DNA from: Pricia antarctica
GTDB lineage: Bacteria > Bacteroidota > Bacteroidia > Flavobacteriales > Flavobacteriaceae
Assembly (NCBI GenBank): GCA_011050085.1
Contig: DRGL01000049.1
Coordinates: 1-64,000, forward strand
Length of the DNA stretch: 64,000 nt
Direction of reading: 5' to 3'
The position numbers and the translations under genes are program-made. Positions 27,300 to 36,841 of the stretch are shown here, one piece after another; position 1 is the stretch's first letter; each line of letters opens with the position of its first letter. The notes below the pieces were generated by a model. The model was not told the origin of the DNA, did no database searches, and saw only the letters and a list, made by a program, of their open reading frames with translations.

Positions 27300-27428
27300 A
27301 TGGGAAAAGGGGATAAAAAATCAAGGAGAGGAAAAATTGCCAATCGATCTTTTGGAGCGAGACGGCCGCGCAGGATTAAAAAACGCCCTACTGTTGAGGA
27401 AAAAATTAGCCTGAAAAAGGAAAAGTAA
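27300..27428 (+). CDS. 30S ribosomal protein bTHX (small basic protein)
   Basis: A 42-codon frame starts MGKGDKKSRRGKIANRSFG, then ARRPRRIKKRP. This matches the bTHX family found on the small subunit head of Thermus and Bacteroidota ribosomes (MGKGD, RRGKI, GxRRPR). It is strongly basic and has an acidic/lysine C-terminal tail. It is divergent from pyc; a near-consensus TACCTTTA box lies at 27259-27266. Confidence 0.8.
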   Translation: MGKGDKKSRRGKIANRSFGARRPRRIKKRPTVEEKISLKKEK

Positions 27429-27509
27429 ATTTTGATTGCTAGTCGCAGTTAGTCCTATAGGTTTACAACCTAAATTTGAATATCAAGACTAAGGTATAAT
27501 AGCCCTATA

Positions 27510-28271
27510 TCAACGAATGAAAACGGGCTCGTTCTTTTTAGAGGTGTGTGAATCACTGAAAGTATAGTCGTTGTAGTCAAATCCTTTTAAATCTTCTAAG
27601 GTTTTGACATCCTTGTCGACGATGTATTTTACCATTGAGCCGCGGGCTTTTTTAGCGTAAAAACTGATGATTTTAAGTTTATCGTTGCTCCAGTCCTTGA
27701 AAACAGGCGAGATTACCGGCACTTTTAACGCTTTTTCGTCTACGGCACTGAAATATTCATTACTTGCTAAATTTAAAAAGAGTTCATCTTTCTCAAGTTC
27801 TGAATTCAATGCTTCAGTGATTTTTTTCTTCCAAAAATCATAGAGATTCTTTTTTCTGCCTACTTTCAATTTCGTTCCCATTTCCAAACGGTAGGGTTGC
27901 ATAAGATCAAGCGGACGTAGTATTCCGTATTGACCCGATAAAATCCGCAGCATCTCCTGTAATTTTTCCACTTTTTCGGTTGACATCTTGTACGCTTCAA
28001 GGCCTTGATAAACATCACCGTTAAATGCATAGATCGCTGGCCTTGCATTCTTGGTCGTGAAAGGGGTTTCAAAATCTTGATTGCGCTTCCAATTTAGCTG
28101 GGCCAGCTTATCGGAGATGCTCATCAAATCCATTAATGCTGCAGGCTTCTTTTTTACAAGTACTTTGTTTAGTGCTACGGCCTCCTCTAAAAACTGTGGT
28201 TGCGTTTGTTTAGCCTTGGGATATTCAGTTTCGTAATCCAAAGATTTTGCAGGAGAAATGACTATTTTCAT
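27510..28271 (-). CDS. yaaA: Peroxide stress protein YaaA (DUF328)
   Basis: A protein of 253 residues of the YaaA family, which in E. coli lowers free iron and oxidative DNA damage under peroxide stress. Hallmarks: N-terminal [50 protein letters not shown] and [16 protein letters not shown]. The start at MKIVISPAK fits the family; an ATG 18 bp upstream is possible. Confidence 0.92.
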   Translation of the reverse strand: MKIVISPAKSLDYETEYPKAKQTQPQFLEEAVALNKVLVKKKPAALMDLMSISDKLAQLNWKRNQDFETPFTTKNARPAIYAFNGDVYQGLEAYKMSTEKVEKLQEMLRILSGQYGILRPLDLMQPYRLEMGTKLKVGRKKNLYDFWKKKITEALNSELEKDELFLNLASNEYFSAVDEKALKVPVISPVFKDWSNDKLKIISFYAKKARGSMVKYIVDKDVKTLEDLKGFDYNDYTFSDSHTSKKNEPVFIR

Positions 28272-28468
28272 AATTATTTGGTTTGACAATCAAATACTAA
28301 AATAATTCGGATTTTTCTATTTTCAGGGGATGCCATAAATCAGAATTGTATTTACCTAATGGTGAAAATACTAAACCACCTTTAGAAGTGATGGTAAAAC
28401 ATGATACGCATCTATTTTGATTTATTTAGGCGAGATTGAAGGTCAATTTATAAAACCTTAGTGATACC

Positions 28469-29509
28469 TTAACGATGCTTGGCATATTCTCGCCACTTTT
28501 CAAAGCAATCGGCCATATCTTTCGGAATCTCCGAATTGAAGCGCATCATCTCGCCACTTACCGGATGCACAAAACCTAAGGTTTTAGCATGTAAAGCCTG
28601 CCTCGGAAGAATCTTAAAGGCATTGTCGACAAACTGTTTGTATTTGGTAAAAGTCGTTCCCTTTAAAATCCGTTCACCACCGTATCGCTCATCATTAAAA
28701 AGCGTATGACCAATATACTGCATATGAACCCGGATCTGATGGGTACGGCCCGTCTCGAGTTTGCAAGACACGATGGTTACGTACCCTAACCGTTCCAAAA
28801 CCTTGTAATGGGTTACAGCTTCTTTGCCCTCGTCACCATCTGGAAAAACATGCATCTGCAAACGGTTTTTCGGATGACGCGCAATATTACCTTCCACGGT
28901 TCCGCTGTCGTCTTTCACATCGCCCCAAACAAGAGCTACATATTCGCGTTCTGAAGTCTTATCAAAAAATTGTTTCGCCAAATGGGTCATTGCGGTTTCG
29001 GTCTTGGCTACGACCAATAAACCCGAGGTATCCTTATCGATACGATGAACCAATCCTGGTCTTTCGTTGCTATTATTTGGAAGGTCTTCGCGCTTACCGC
29101 CCGAATTCTCGATGTGGAACAAAAGTCCATTGATCAGCGTACCGGAATAATTACCATGACCCGGATGTACGACCATGCCCGCCGGTTTGTTGACTACAAG
29201 CAGTGCGTCATCCTCATAGATAATATCTAAAGGAATATCTTCGGGAACCAACAAAAATTCATGGGGCGGATGCTCTAAAAGAACTTTAACCTCATCGCCA
29301 GGCTTAACCTTATAATTCTGTTTAACGATTGCCCCATTGACCCAGATATTACCCGCTTTGGCGGATTGCTGAATTTTATTACGCGTGGCATATTCGATAA
29401 AATTCATTAAGAATTTATCGACCCGCAAAGGCTCTTGACCCTTGGCGGCTACAAAGCTATGGTGTTCGTAAAGCTCTTCGTCGGTTTCGTTGCTATCGTC
29501 TGATTGCAT
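28469..29509 (-). CDS. rluD: RluA-family 23S rRNA pseudouridine synthase (RluD-like)
   Basis: A protein of 346 residues. An N-terminal S4 RNA-binding domain (about 27-75) precedes the catalytic domain with HRIDKDTSGLLVVAKT, whose aspartate D158 is the catalytic residue, and LETGRTHQIRVHM. RluD modifies helix 69 of 23S rRNA; the exact target cannot be fixed by reading. Follows the PASTA gene after 3 bp. Confidence 0.9.
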   Translation of the reverse strand: MQSDDSNETDEELYEHHSFVAAKGQEPLRVDKFLMNFIEYATRNKIQQSAKAGNIWVNGAIVKQNYKVKPGDEVKVLLEHPPHEFLLVPEDIPLDIIYEDDALLVVNKPAGMVVHPGHGNYSGTLINGLLFHIENSGGKREDLPNNSNERPGLVHRIDKDTSGLLVVAKTETAMTHLAKQFFDKTSEREYVALVWGDVKDDSGTVEGNIARHPKNRLQMHVFPDGDEGKEAVTHYKVLERLGYVTIVSCKLETGRTHQIRVHMQYIGHTLFNDERYGGERILKGTTFTKYKQFVDNAFKILPRQALHAKTLGFVHPVSGEMMRFNSEIPKDMADCFEKWREYAKHR

Positions 29510-29512
29510 GGC

Positions 29513-30100
29513 CTACTCTGATTCGGATTGTATACGGGCTTGATTCGGAATGGTTCCGTTGCCGCATACGAGTTCTATTTTTGAGGTCTTTGGTAATTTA
29601 TCGCCAGGTTTCACGTATTTACCTTTGTGTTTAATTTGGTACACCATATCCTTACCCAGTTCATCAACGTAGGTAATCCGCTGTACATCAAGTCCGACAG
29701 CTCGCAACATCGAAGTAGCATTGCGCTGGGTTACCTGAATTATTTTGGGGATGGTCACCTCTTTGTATCCGGAGGGATTGACAGTTAGGTAAACTTTCCG
29801 ATTTTCCTTCACTTTATTCCCCGCTGCAGGATCCTGCTCGATAATTGAAAATCTTGGATAATCAGGATTAAAATTCGCAGAATCTAAAACTTCGAATCGC
29901 AAATGCGCTTCTTCCACTGCTTTTCGCATGTCGGGCACAGACATCTTTCCGAAATCTGGAACCTCGACGAACTCTCCATGATTGGTGGTGCTGTTCAACC
30001 AACGAAGCGCCAAGAAGATTACCAGTATCAAAACAAGAAGGGCCAGACCCAACTGAATCAAAAATACTTTGCTTGTTAAAAATCTGAAGAAATTTCGCAT
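29513..30100 (-). CDS. Membrane-anchored PASTA domain protein
   Basis: A protein of 195 residues with a short cytoplasmic N-terminus, one transmembrane helix (about 14-32) and at least two extracytoplasmic PASTA domains (about 40-110 and 112-185, with VPDFGKMSVPDMRKAVEEA and IPKIIQVTQRNATSMLRAVG). PASTA domains bind peptidoglycan or muropeptides. There is no kinase or transpeptidase domain. It is divergent from ddl, another cell-wall gene, and 3 bp upstream of rluD. Confidence 0.88.
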   Translation of the reverse strand: MRNFFRFLTSKVFLIQLGLALLVLILVIFLALRWLNSTTNHGEFVEVPDFGKMSVPDMRKAVEEAHLRFEVLDSANFNPDYPRFSIIEQDPAAGNKVKENRKVYLTVNPSGYKEVTIPKIIQVTQRNATSMLRAVGLDVQRITYVDELGKDMVYQIKHKGKYVKPGDKLPKTSKIELVCGNGTIPNQARIQSESE

Positions 30101-30119
30101 TTGGCTGTAATTGATAGGG

Positions 30120-30127
30120 CAAATATA
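30120..30127 (-). promoter_or_regulatory. Predicted -7 element of the PASTA-rluD operon
   Basis: TATATTTG on the minus strand, 19 bp before the PASTA start codon, matches TAnnTTTG. No TTG is seen at the proper distance. Confidence 0.35.
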
Positions 30128-30194
30128 GTGAACTCGTATTGCTTTTTTTCTTTACTTTCGGATTTGTTTAATCCAACGAAAATCTAACGCACAG

Positions 30195-31175
30195 ATGAAG
30201 AAAAATATTGCCATCATCATGGGAGGCTACTCCAGCGAATTTGAAATATCGCTAAAAAGCGGTGGTGTCGTCTATAACTATTTGAACAGGGATATTTATA
30301 GACCTTATCGAATACATATCTTTAAAGGGGAGTGGTTTTATTTGGATGAGGATGGAAAAAAGTATCCTGTCAATAAAAACGATTTTTCAATAAACACTAC
30401 AGATGGTAAACAGACCTTCGATTGCATTTTCAACGCCATTCACGGCACACCTGGGGAGGATGGACTATTACAGGCCTATTTTGAATTAATAGGTATACCA
30501 CAGACTTCTTGCGATTACTACCAAGCCGCCCTTACCTTCAATAAAAGGGATTTGCTCAGTGCATTAAAACCCTATGGTATTAAGGCGGCTTCATCGTTTT
30601 ATCTAAACCAAGGTGACCCGATCGACGAAAACACCATCATCGAAAAGGTCGGCCTACCCTGCTTTGTGAAGGCAAACAAAGCGGGAAGTAGTTTTGGTAT
30701 TTCAAAGGTGTATGAAAAATCTAAGTTAAAGGCCGCAATCGAAAACTCGTTTCAAGAAGATGACGAGATTATCATTGAAGCCTTTCTAGATGGTACTGAA
30801 GTTTCGGTGGGTGTAATTACGTATAAGGGACAAACCAAAGTTCTTCCCATTACTGAAATCGTTAGCGAGAACGATTTTTTCGATTATCAAGCCAAATATG
30901 AAGGGAAATCACAAGAAATTACACCGGCAAGAATATTGGACTTGCAAGCGAAACGAGTCTCCGAACTGGCCAAAAGGGCTTATGAGGTTCTTAAAATGAA
31001 AGGCTATTCCCGCAGTGAATTTATCTTTGTGGACGATGAGCCTTTCATGCTTGAAATGAATACCACTCCAGGATTGACCACCGAAAGCATACTTCCAAAA
31101 CAAGCTCAAGCGGCGGGTATTTCGCTTTCGGAACTTTTCGGAAGCGCCATAGAGGAGGCTCTAAATAAAAAATAG
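30195..31175 (+). CDS. ddl: D-alanine--D-alanine ligase
   Basis: ATP-grasp enzyme of 326 residues making the D-Ala-D-Ala dipeptide of peptidoglycan. Typical sites: IAIIMGGYSSEFEISLKSG at the N-terminus, IFNAIHGTPGEDG, CFVKANKAGSSFGISKV, and the metal-binding FMLEMNTTPGLT near the C-terminus. Divergent from the PASTA gene and followed by coaD. Confidence 0.96.
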   Translation: MKKNIAIIMGGYSSEFEISLKSGGVVYNYLNRDIYRPYRIHIFKGEWFYLDEDGKKYPVNKNDFSINTTDGKQTFDCIFNAIHGTPGEDGLLQAYFELIGIPQTSCDYYQAALTFNKRDLLSALKPYGIKAASSFYLNQGDPIDENTIIEKVGLPCFVKANKAGSSFGISKVYEKSKLKAAIENSFQEDDEIIIEAFLDGTEVSVGVITYKGQTKVLPITEIVSENDFFDYQAKYEGKSQEITPARILDLQAKRVSELAKRAYEVLKMKGYSRSEFIFVDDEPFMLEMNTTPGLTTESILPKQAQAAGISLSELFGSAIEEALNKK

Positions 31176-31190
31176 ATGCACTCAAACGGA

Positions 31191-31198
31191 TACATTTG
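31191..31198 (+). promoter_or_regulatory. Predicted -7 element of coaD
   Basis: TACATTTG matches TAnnTTTG and lies 53 bp before the coaD ATG, in the 76-bp gap after ddl. Confidence 0.35.
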
Positions 31199-31251
31199 CC
31201 ATATTTGCATTCCAAAACTGTAACTTGTAAACTACAATTGAAACCCTTACC

Positions 31252-31707
31252 ATGAGACGCGCTATTTTCCCCGGATCTTTTGACCCCCTAACTTTGGGGC
31301 ATTACGACATTATACAGAGGGGAGTCACTCTTTTTGATGAACTCATCATAGCCATTGGTAGTAATGCCGAAAAAAAATACATGTTCGATTTAGAACGGCG
31401 TATGCAGTTTATAAAGGCAGCGTTCGAATTAGAACCCAAAATAAAGGTGCATACCTACGAGGGACTTACTGTTGATTTTTGTAAAAAAATGAATGCTCAA
31501 TTTATACTTAGGGGCTTGCGAAATCCCGCAGATTTTGAGTTTGAAAAAGCCATTGCCCATACCAATCGAAAACTTTCCGAGATAGAGACCGTTTTTCTAT
31601 TAACCTCGTCTGGAAAATCATACATCAGCTCATCAATTGTTCGAGATGTCATCCGGCACGGTGGGGACTACACCGGTCTTGTTCCGGATTCGGTTCGAAT
31701 TTCTTGA
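31252..31707 (+). CDS. coaD: Phosphopantetheine adenylyltransferase
   Basis: Penultimate step of coenzyme A synthesis. The 151 residues include the nucleotidyltransferase motif GSFDPLTLGHYDII, RGLRNPADFEFE and the C-terminal SGKSYISSSIVRDV, all diagnostic of CoaD. Usual length. Confidence 0.96.
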   Translation: MRRAIFPGSFDPLTLGHYDIIQRGVTLFDELIIAIGSNAEKKYMFDLERRMQFIKAAFELEPKIKVHTYEGLTVDFCKKMNAQFILRGLRNPADFEFEKAIAHTNRKLSEIETVFLLTSSGKSYISSSIVRDVIRHGGDYTGLVPDSVRIS

Positions 31708-31920
31708 TTAACCGCTAATATTGGAATAATGATTACTTTTTTTTCTCTTTCACAATAAAAATTCCTTTAACCATTGCTTTTACTTTAGTTGATAATTCTT
31801 CCTTTCCCAAAAAGTGCCCTATACATGGAGTCGTCGTACACCACTTAATAACGTCCGTTCACAACAATCATTTATAACTTTCAAAAAACCGTACTAAATT
31901 AGTAAGAAATTACAACGGTT

Positions 31921-33771
31921 ATGCTGAAAATAAACAACAAACAAACTAATGATTATTTAATACGCCAGTTGCCCTCTGCAACTCTATTTATTAATCAAAT
32001 GTTTGAGGTTGTACACGTCTCTGACCGATGGATTTCCTATTTTAAACTCGATACGCTCACCGTTTTAGGGAAACCTATTCAGGAGATATTGACAAAACTT
32101 GATAGCAGATGGGAAAAAATGCTTCAAAATTGCCTTGCTGGAAGACGAGACGAATCTTTGGTATATCTGAATGAAGATTCCGAATACGGAACGACATGGT
32201 TTGAAATGACCTGTGTTCCTTGGTATGACGAAAATGAAAATATTGTCGGACTAATTATCGAAGCCGAAGATATTACCCAAAAAACCTTATTAGAAGATGA
32301 ATATAATAAACTGAGATCGCTTTTAAAGACCACCTCCGAAATAGGTAAAATTGGATATTGGGAATATTGCTTTACCACTAATAAACTTTCATGGTGCTCA
32401 ATGACCCGGAAAATTCATGAAGTTTCAGAATCCTTTGTCCCTGAAATGGATAGTGCCGTACAATTTTATAAGGATGGTCATAGTAAAAATACCATTTCAA
32501 TGGCCATTCATCAAGCAATGACTCATGGCACAGGTTGGAGCGAACGCTTAAAAATTTTTACTGCCAAAGGCAACGAAATTTGGGTACAAGCCTCGGGTAT
32601 GCCAATTTATGAAGGGGATAAATTGATTGGTCTTACCGGAACTTTTCAAAATATTGATGAACAAGTTCGCTCAGAAATCAAAATTACTGAAAGTGAAATC
32701 CGAATGCGCACCCTTATCGACAACTTGCCCCTAAATGTTTTTATAAAAGATATCGAATCGCGTAAGATTCTGGTCAACAAAGCTGAATGTGAGTTTCTAG
32801 GAGTTAAAAATTCCGAGGAACTTATAGGTAAGACAAACTTTGACGTCTTTGAACCTGAACTAGCCCAAAAATTGACCAATCAAGATCTCAAGGTAATGGA
32901 AACCTTAACTCCTTTACTTTCCCATGAAAATACAATTCAAAAGAAAAATGGAGAGATAGTTACGTTCTTAACCTCAAAAATTCCTCTTTTAGACGATAAT
33001 GGAAAGTCTAATGGATTAATCGGAATCAGTATGAATATATCCGATTTTAAGCAAAAAGAAGAAGAACTGCGCAATCTGGTACATGTAACTTCCCTTCAAA
33101 ATAAAAAGTTGGTCAACTTTGCGCATATCGTTTCGCATAATCTTAGATCTCATACTGCAAATTTTTCAATGTTGTTAGATTTTTTGAATAACGAACAAGA
33201 CGAATCCGAAAAAGAAAATATAATGGGTATGCTAACGGATGCATCTGACAACCTTTTAGAAACCCTTGAAAATTTGAATGAGGTAGTAAATATCAACACC
33301 AATGTCAACGTTGACAAAAAATCTATCCTGCTTAAGAGAAAGATTGATAATACAATTCAAAACCTTTCGGCATATTTAAAGACCAATAAGGCTAACATTA
33401 TTAATCAAGTAAGCAAGACTCAAAAAGTAAAGGTAATACCCGCATATATAGATACGATTTTGATGAATTTTATCACGAATGCGGTAAAGTACAAAAATCC
33501 TAAACGGGATGCCATCATAACCTTTAGTACCAGCATCGAAGAAAATTATACAGTGTTATCAATTACCGATAATGGCCTTGGTATTGATTTGAAAAAATAT
33601 GGGCATAAAATTTTTGGAATGTATAAAACATTCCATAATCACGATGACGCTAGAGGGATTGGACTCTATATCGCGAAAAATCAGATAGAGGCCATGAACG
33701 GAAAAATAAGTGTCTACAGTACTGTTGGGGTGGGTACTACTTTTAAGATTTATTTCAATGAAAAAAATTAA
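31921..33771 (+). CDS. Multi-PAS sensor histidine kinase
   Basis: A soluble kinase of 616 residues with no transmembrane segment. Three PAS domains (about 15-120, 135-250 and 262-378) are followed by a dimerisation helix with H406 in the variant H-box VSHNLRSHTANF and an ATPase domain with NFITNAVKYKN, ITDNGLGIDL and GIGLYIAKNQIE. The variant HNLR in place of HELRTP is one I recall from Bacteroidota kinases. It overlaps the response regulator gene by 14 bp, so the two form a pair. Signal unknown; PAS domains suggest an intracellular or redox cue. Confidence 0.9.
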   Translation: MLKINNKQTNDYLIRQLPSATLFINQMFEVVHVSDRWISYFKLDTLTVLGKPIQEILTKLDSRWEKMLQNCLAGRRDESLVYLNEDSEYGTTWFEMTCVPWYDENENIVGLIIEAEDITQKTLLEDEYNKLRSLLKTTSEIGKIGYWEYCFTTNKLSWCSMTRKIHEVSESFVPEMDSAVQFYKDGHSKNTISMAIHQAMTHGTGWSERLKIFTAKGNEIWVQASGMPIYEGDKLIGLTGTFQNIDEQVRSEIKITESEIRMRTLIDNLPLNVFIKDIESRKILVNKAECEFLGVKNSEELIGKTNFDVFEPELAQKLTNQDLKVMETLTPLLSHENTIQKKNGEIVTFLTSKIPLLDDNGKSNGLIGISMNISDFKQKEEELRNLVHVTSLQNKKLVNFAHIVSHNLRSHTANFSMLLDFLNNEQDESEKENIMGMLTDASDNLLETLENLNEVVNINTNVNVDKKSILLKRKIDNTIQNLSAYLKTNKANIINQVSKTQKVKVIPAYIDTILMNFITNAVKYKNPKRDAIITFSTSIEENYTVLSITDNGLGIDLKKYGHKIFGMYKTFHNHDDARGIGLYIAKNQIEAMNGKISVYSTVGVGTTFKIYFNEKN

Positions 33772-34162
33772 CAGCATTTACATCATCGACGATGACCGTA
33801 TCATTATATATGGTATAAAAAAGATGCTGAGTATGGTTGTCCCATGCGATGAAGTCCACTCATTCTCCAATGGAAAATTGGCATTGGATAGTATTCAAAA
33901 TTTACACCAAAACGCCGTACCACTTCCAGAGATTATTTTTTTAGATCTTAATATGCCCATTATGGATGGATGGCAATTTTTAGAGGAGCTCATTGCACTT
34001 CCTATAGAGCAAAAGGTAAGGGTTAATATCGTGACCTCGTCAATTGATCCAATCGACTTACAGAATTATGAGCGCTATAAAAAAAGGTCCAGGCACACTC
34101 TTACTTATAACCATAAACCTTTAAACAAAAACAAAATGAAGGATATTACAAAGATTGTTTAG
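33758..34162 (+). CDS. Single-domain response regulator
   Basis: A receiver domain of 134 residues with no output domain. The acidic pocket is IIDDD near residues 9-13, the phosphoacceptor Asp lies in FLDLNMPIMDGWQF, and the conserved Lys lies in NHKPLNK. The start at MKKINSIY overlaps the kinase gene by 14 bp. Without an output domain it probably acts by protein contact or in a phosphorelay. Confidence 0.9.
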   Translation: MKKINSIYIIDDDRIIIYGIKKMLSMVVPCDEVHSFSNGKLALDSIQNLHQNAVPLPEIIFLDLNMPIMDGWQFLEELIALPIEQKVRVNIVTSSIDPIDLQNYERYKKRSRHTLTYNHKPLNKNKMKDITKIV

Positions 34163-34316
34163 TAGCTATTTCTTGAATTGAAATAATGAATACTACGCAA
34201 ACGGCGTAGATTGCGGCATTAGTTTAATAGTTGTACCGCACTAAGGTAGACGGAATACAAATTACGCTATAGGCATTTCTCAATGTATTGAAACCCAAAT
34301 TTCAACCCCATTTGTG

Positions 34317-34324
34317 TAAATTTG
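34317..34324 (+). promoter_or_regulatory. Predicted -7 element of the M14 peptidase gene
   Basis: TAAATTTG matches TAnnTTTG and ends exactly 4 bp before the ATG at 34329, implying a leaderless mRNA. No TTG at 17-23 bp is found. Confidence 0.45.
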
Positions 34325-34328
34325 CCAA

Positions 34329-36128
34329 ATGGCAATATTCCTTAAAAATCAACTTCGGCCATATGGTCCGATTTTCTTGCTTCTATTAAGTCTCTTGGTT
34401 TCTTGTGAAACGGAGCCGGAAGATAAAAATGCCGATTTTCAGACGCATTTCGAACAGACCGATGGCCAAGAGACGGCCACCTATCTACAGACTATCGATT
34501 TCTATATTCAATTGAACAAAGAATTCCCTGAAATCAACATGCAGACCATGGGAGAGACTGATAGTGGATATCCTTTGCACATCATCACCTATAATCCAGA
34601 TGGGGACTTTAATTTTCTTAAAGTTGGCGAAGACAAAACAATTATCCTTATTAATAATGGCATCCATCCTGGCGAGAGTGATGGTATAGACGCTACGATG
34701 ATGTTGTTCCGAGACTTCGCAACAGGCAAATTAAATCCACCAAAAAATACGATTTTAGTTACCATTCCCATATATAACATTGGTGGCGCGCTAAACCGCA
34801 ACACCACTACAAGGGCCAACCAAAATGGGCCAAAAGCCTATGGTTTTCGAGGTAATGCCCTAAATTACGACCTAAACCGTGATTTCATCAAAGGGGATTC
34901 TAAAAACGCACGAGCCTTTTATGAGATTTTCCACCGTGTAGACCCTGACATCTTCATTGATAACCACGTGAGCAACGGTGCGGATTATCAATATACGCTG
35001 ACCCATCTTTTTACCCAGCACAATAAACTTGGTGGTGACCTCGGCAAATATCTAAAGGAACAAATGATGCCTAGTCTAGAGAAATCATTAAAGGAAGCCG
35101 ATTGGGAAATTACACCATACGTAAATGTTTTTAACGAAGTACCTGAAAAAGGTTTTTCACAGTTTATGGACTACCCACGATATTCGACAGGTTATACGAC
35201 CTTATGGAATACATTAGGTATGATGGTAGAAACCCATATGTTGAAGCCCTATAAACAAAGGGTAGAAGGTAATTACTTACTGCTTGAAAAGATGATTGCT
35301 ATTGCCGAGAAAGACCATAAAGAGATACAACGGCTTCGGATTGAAGCAAAACACCGTCATCTTGACTGGAAATACTACCCTATTACTTGGGCAGTAGATT
35401 CGACCCAGACATCCACTCTCGATTTTAAAGGTTACGAAGCAGATAGCATTGAAAGTGCCGTTACCGGACAAAGCCGTCTCAAATATGACCGAGAGCGACC
35501 CTTCACCAAATCTGTGGAATATAGAGATTACATGAAGCCTATAGATTCTGTAGAAATACCCTATGCGTATATTTTAAAGAAAGGATGGATAAAAGCCATT
35601 AACCTGCTCAATGCGAATCAAATTACCTTAAAACCGATTCAAAAGGATACTCTACTCACAGTTCAATCTTACCATATTGATAGTTTCGAGACGTCAGATA
35701 CACCCTATGAAGGCCACTATCCGCACAGCGAAACAAAAATTAAGACAACAATAGTTAAGATTAATTTTCAACAGGGCGATATTTTGATATTCACCGATCA
35801 ACCGGGTATTCGATATCTCTTGGAAACTTTAGAGCCAAAAGCGAACGATTCTTTTTTTAACTGGAACTTTTTCGACCCTATTCTGCAGCGTAAGGAGCAT
35901 TTTTCACCCTATGTTTTTGAAGATGAGGCTGCGGAGATGCTTCAGAAAGATTCAATGCTACGGAATAGCTTTCAGCTCCAAAAAGAAAATGATACAGCCT
36001 TTGCTAGCAATAGCTATGCGCAGTTGGACTGGCTTTTTGAAAAATCTGAACACTTTGAGGATGCGTATCGGCAGTATCCAGTATATAGACTCATGAAAGA
36101 CGAATCCGTTTCAAACGCTGAAGAATGA
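34329..36128 (+). CDS. M14 family zinc carboxypeptidase, lipoprotein
   Basis: An exported peptidase of 599 residues. A signal peptide ends in the lipobox LVSC (Cys26), so it is probably a lipoprotein. The M14 zinc ligands are H113 and E116 (NNGIHPGESDG) and H213 (IFIDNHVSNGADY); the catalytic Glu is probably E301 in GMMVETHML. The C-terminal half (about 330-599) is a long extension of unclear fold. Likely degrades peptides or cell-wall material outside the inner membrane; substrate unknown. Confidence 0.85.
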   Translation: MAIFLKNQLRPYGPIFLLLLSLLVSCETEPEDKNADFQTHFEQTDGQETATYLQTIDFYIQLNKEFPEINMQTMGETDSGYPLHIITYNPDGDFNFLKVGEDKTIILINNGIHPGESDGIDATMMLFRDFATGKLNPPKNTILVTIPIYNIGGALNRNTTTRANQNGPKAYGFRGNALNYDLNRDFIKGDSKNARAFYEIFHRVDPDIFIDNHVSNGADYQYTLTHLFTQHNKLGGDLGKYLKEQMMPSLEKSLKEADWEITPYVNVFNEVPEKGFSQFMDYPRYSTGYTTLWNTLGMMVETHMLKPYKQRVEGNYLLLEKMIAIAEKDHKEIQRLRIEAKHRHLDWKYYPITWAVDSTQTSTLDFKGYEADSIESAVTGQSRLKYDRERPFTKSVEYRDYMKPIDSVEIPYAYILKKGWIKAINLLNANQITLKPIQKDTLLTVQSYHIDSFETSDTPYEGHYPHSETKIKTTIVKINFQQGDILIFTDQPGIRYLLETLEPKANDSFFNWNFFDPILQRKEHFSPYVFEDEAAEMLQKDSMLRNSFQLQKENDTAFASNSYAQLDWLFEKSEHFEDAYRQYPVYRLMKDESVSNAEE

Positions 36129-36249
36129 GAATGCATGAGTAGCATCTGTAATATGTCAAAATGATGGTGTACTTTGAATGAACAATGACTATATGCATCT
36201 ATGCAAAAACTACGGTTAAGCTTCCACTTCAAAAATTATCGTTGACCAA

Positions 36250-36834
36250 TCACTCGAATAGAATCTTGATATTGGTGTACGAGTTCTGAAGTGCTTTTTG
36301 AATTTTTTTCGGTCCTTTCCACTTTACCTTTTCAATGCCTTCTTTCTTTTCTGGTTTCAGTTTCCCGGTGTATTCGGTTCGCATAGCGAACCAATGTACT
36401 TCCTTAAGGGTGTGGGTTCCCTTATCTTTATAAATATGATATGTAGTCTTTAGAAAATTCTCGACCCGGAGTCCTTTGACGCCAGTCTCTTCCATCACTT
36501 CTCGAATGGCACAGTCTTCTATGGATTCGCCCTTCTCGAGTTTCCCTTTAGGCAAATCCCATTTATCGTTCCGGTAAATGAACATCACTTTACCTTTAGC
36601 GTTCGTGACTACGCCACCTGCAGCTACGGTAAGAGGTATTCTTTTCGTGAATTTTTTGAGGATTTCCTCATGGTTCGGATGGTAAATGTAAGCCGCGTTC
36701 AACTTTTTCTTTTTTAACGCTTTTATAGCCTCTTGTATTGAATCTTCGTTGAGTGGAAAATATTCGCCATCGCCTGTTTCCGAAAGTTTATTTGTAAGGA
36801 TCAAGGGCAATTCGTTCACAAAAACTTTATACAT
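36250..36834 (-). CDS. Nudix hydrolase
   Basis: A protein of 194 residues with an N-terminal region of about 65 residues and a C-terminal Nudix domain. The Nudix box is complete at 97-119 (G-x5-E-x7-REV-MEETG). The substrate, a nucleoside diphosphate derivative, cannot be told. The start at MYKVFVNELP is chosen because any earlier start would run into the pyrE coding region; the two start codons are only 7 bp apart on opposite strands. Confidence 0.88.
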   Translation of the reverse strand: MYKVFVNELPLILTNKLSETGDGEYFPLNEDSIQEAIKALKKKKLNAAYIYHPNHEEILKKFTKRIPLTVAAGGVVTNAKGKVMFIYRNDKWDLPKGKLEKGESIEDCAIREVMEETGVKGLRVENFLKTTYHIYKDKGTHTLKEVHWFAMRTEYTGKLKPEKKEGIEKVKWKGPKKIQKALQNSYTNIKILFE

Positions 36835-36837
36835 TTG
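36830..36837 (+). promoter_or_regulatory. Predicted -7 element of pyrE
   Basis: TACATTTG matches TAnnTTTG, overlaps the Nudix start codon and ends 4 bp before the pyrE ATG. This implies a leaderless pyrE mRNA and competition with expression of the divergent gene. Confidence 0.5.
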
Positions 36838-36841
36838 TAAT

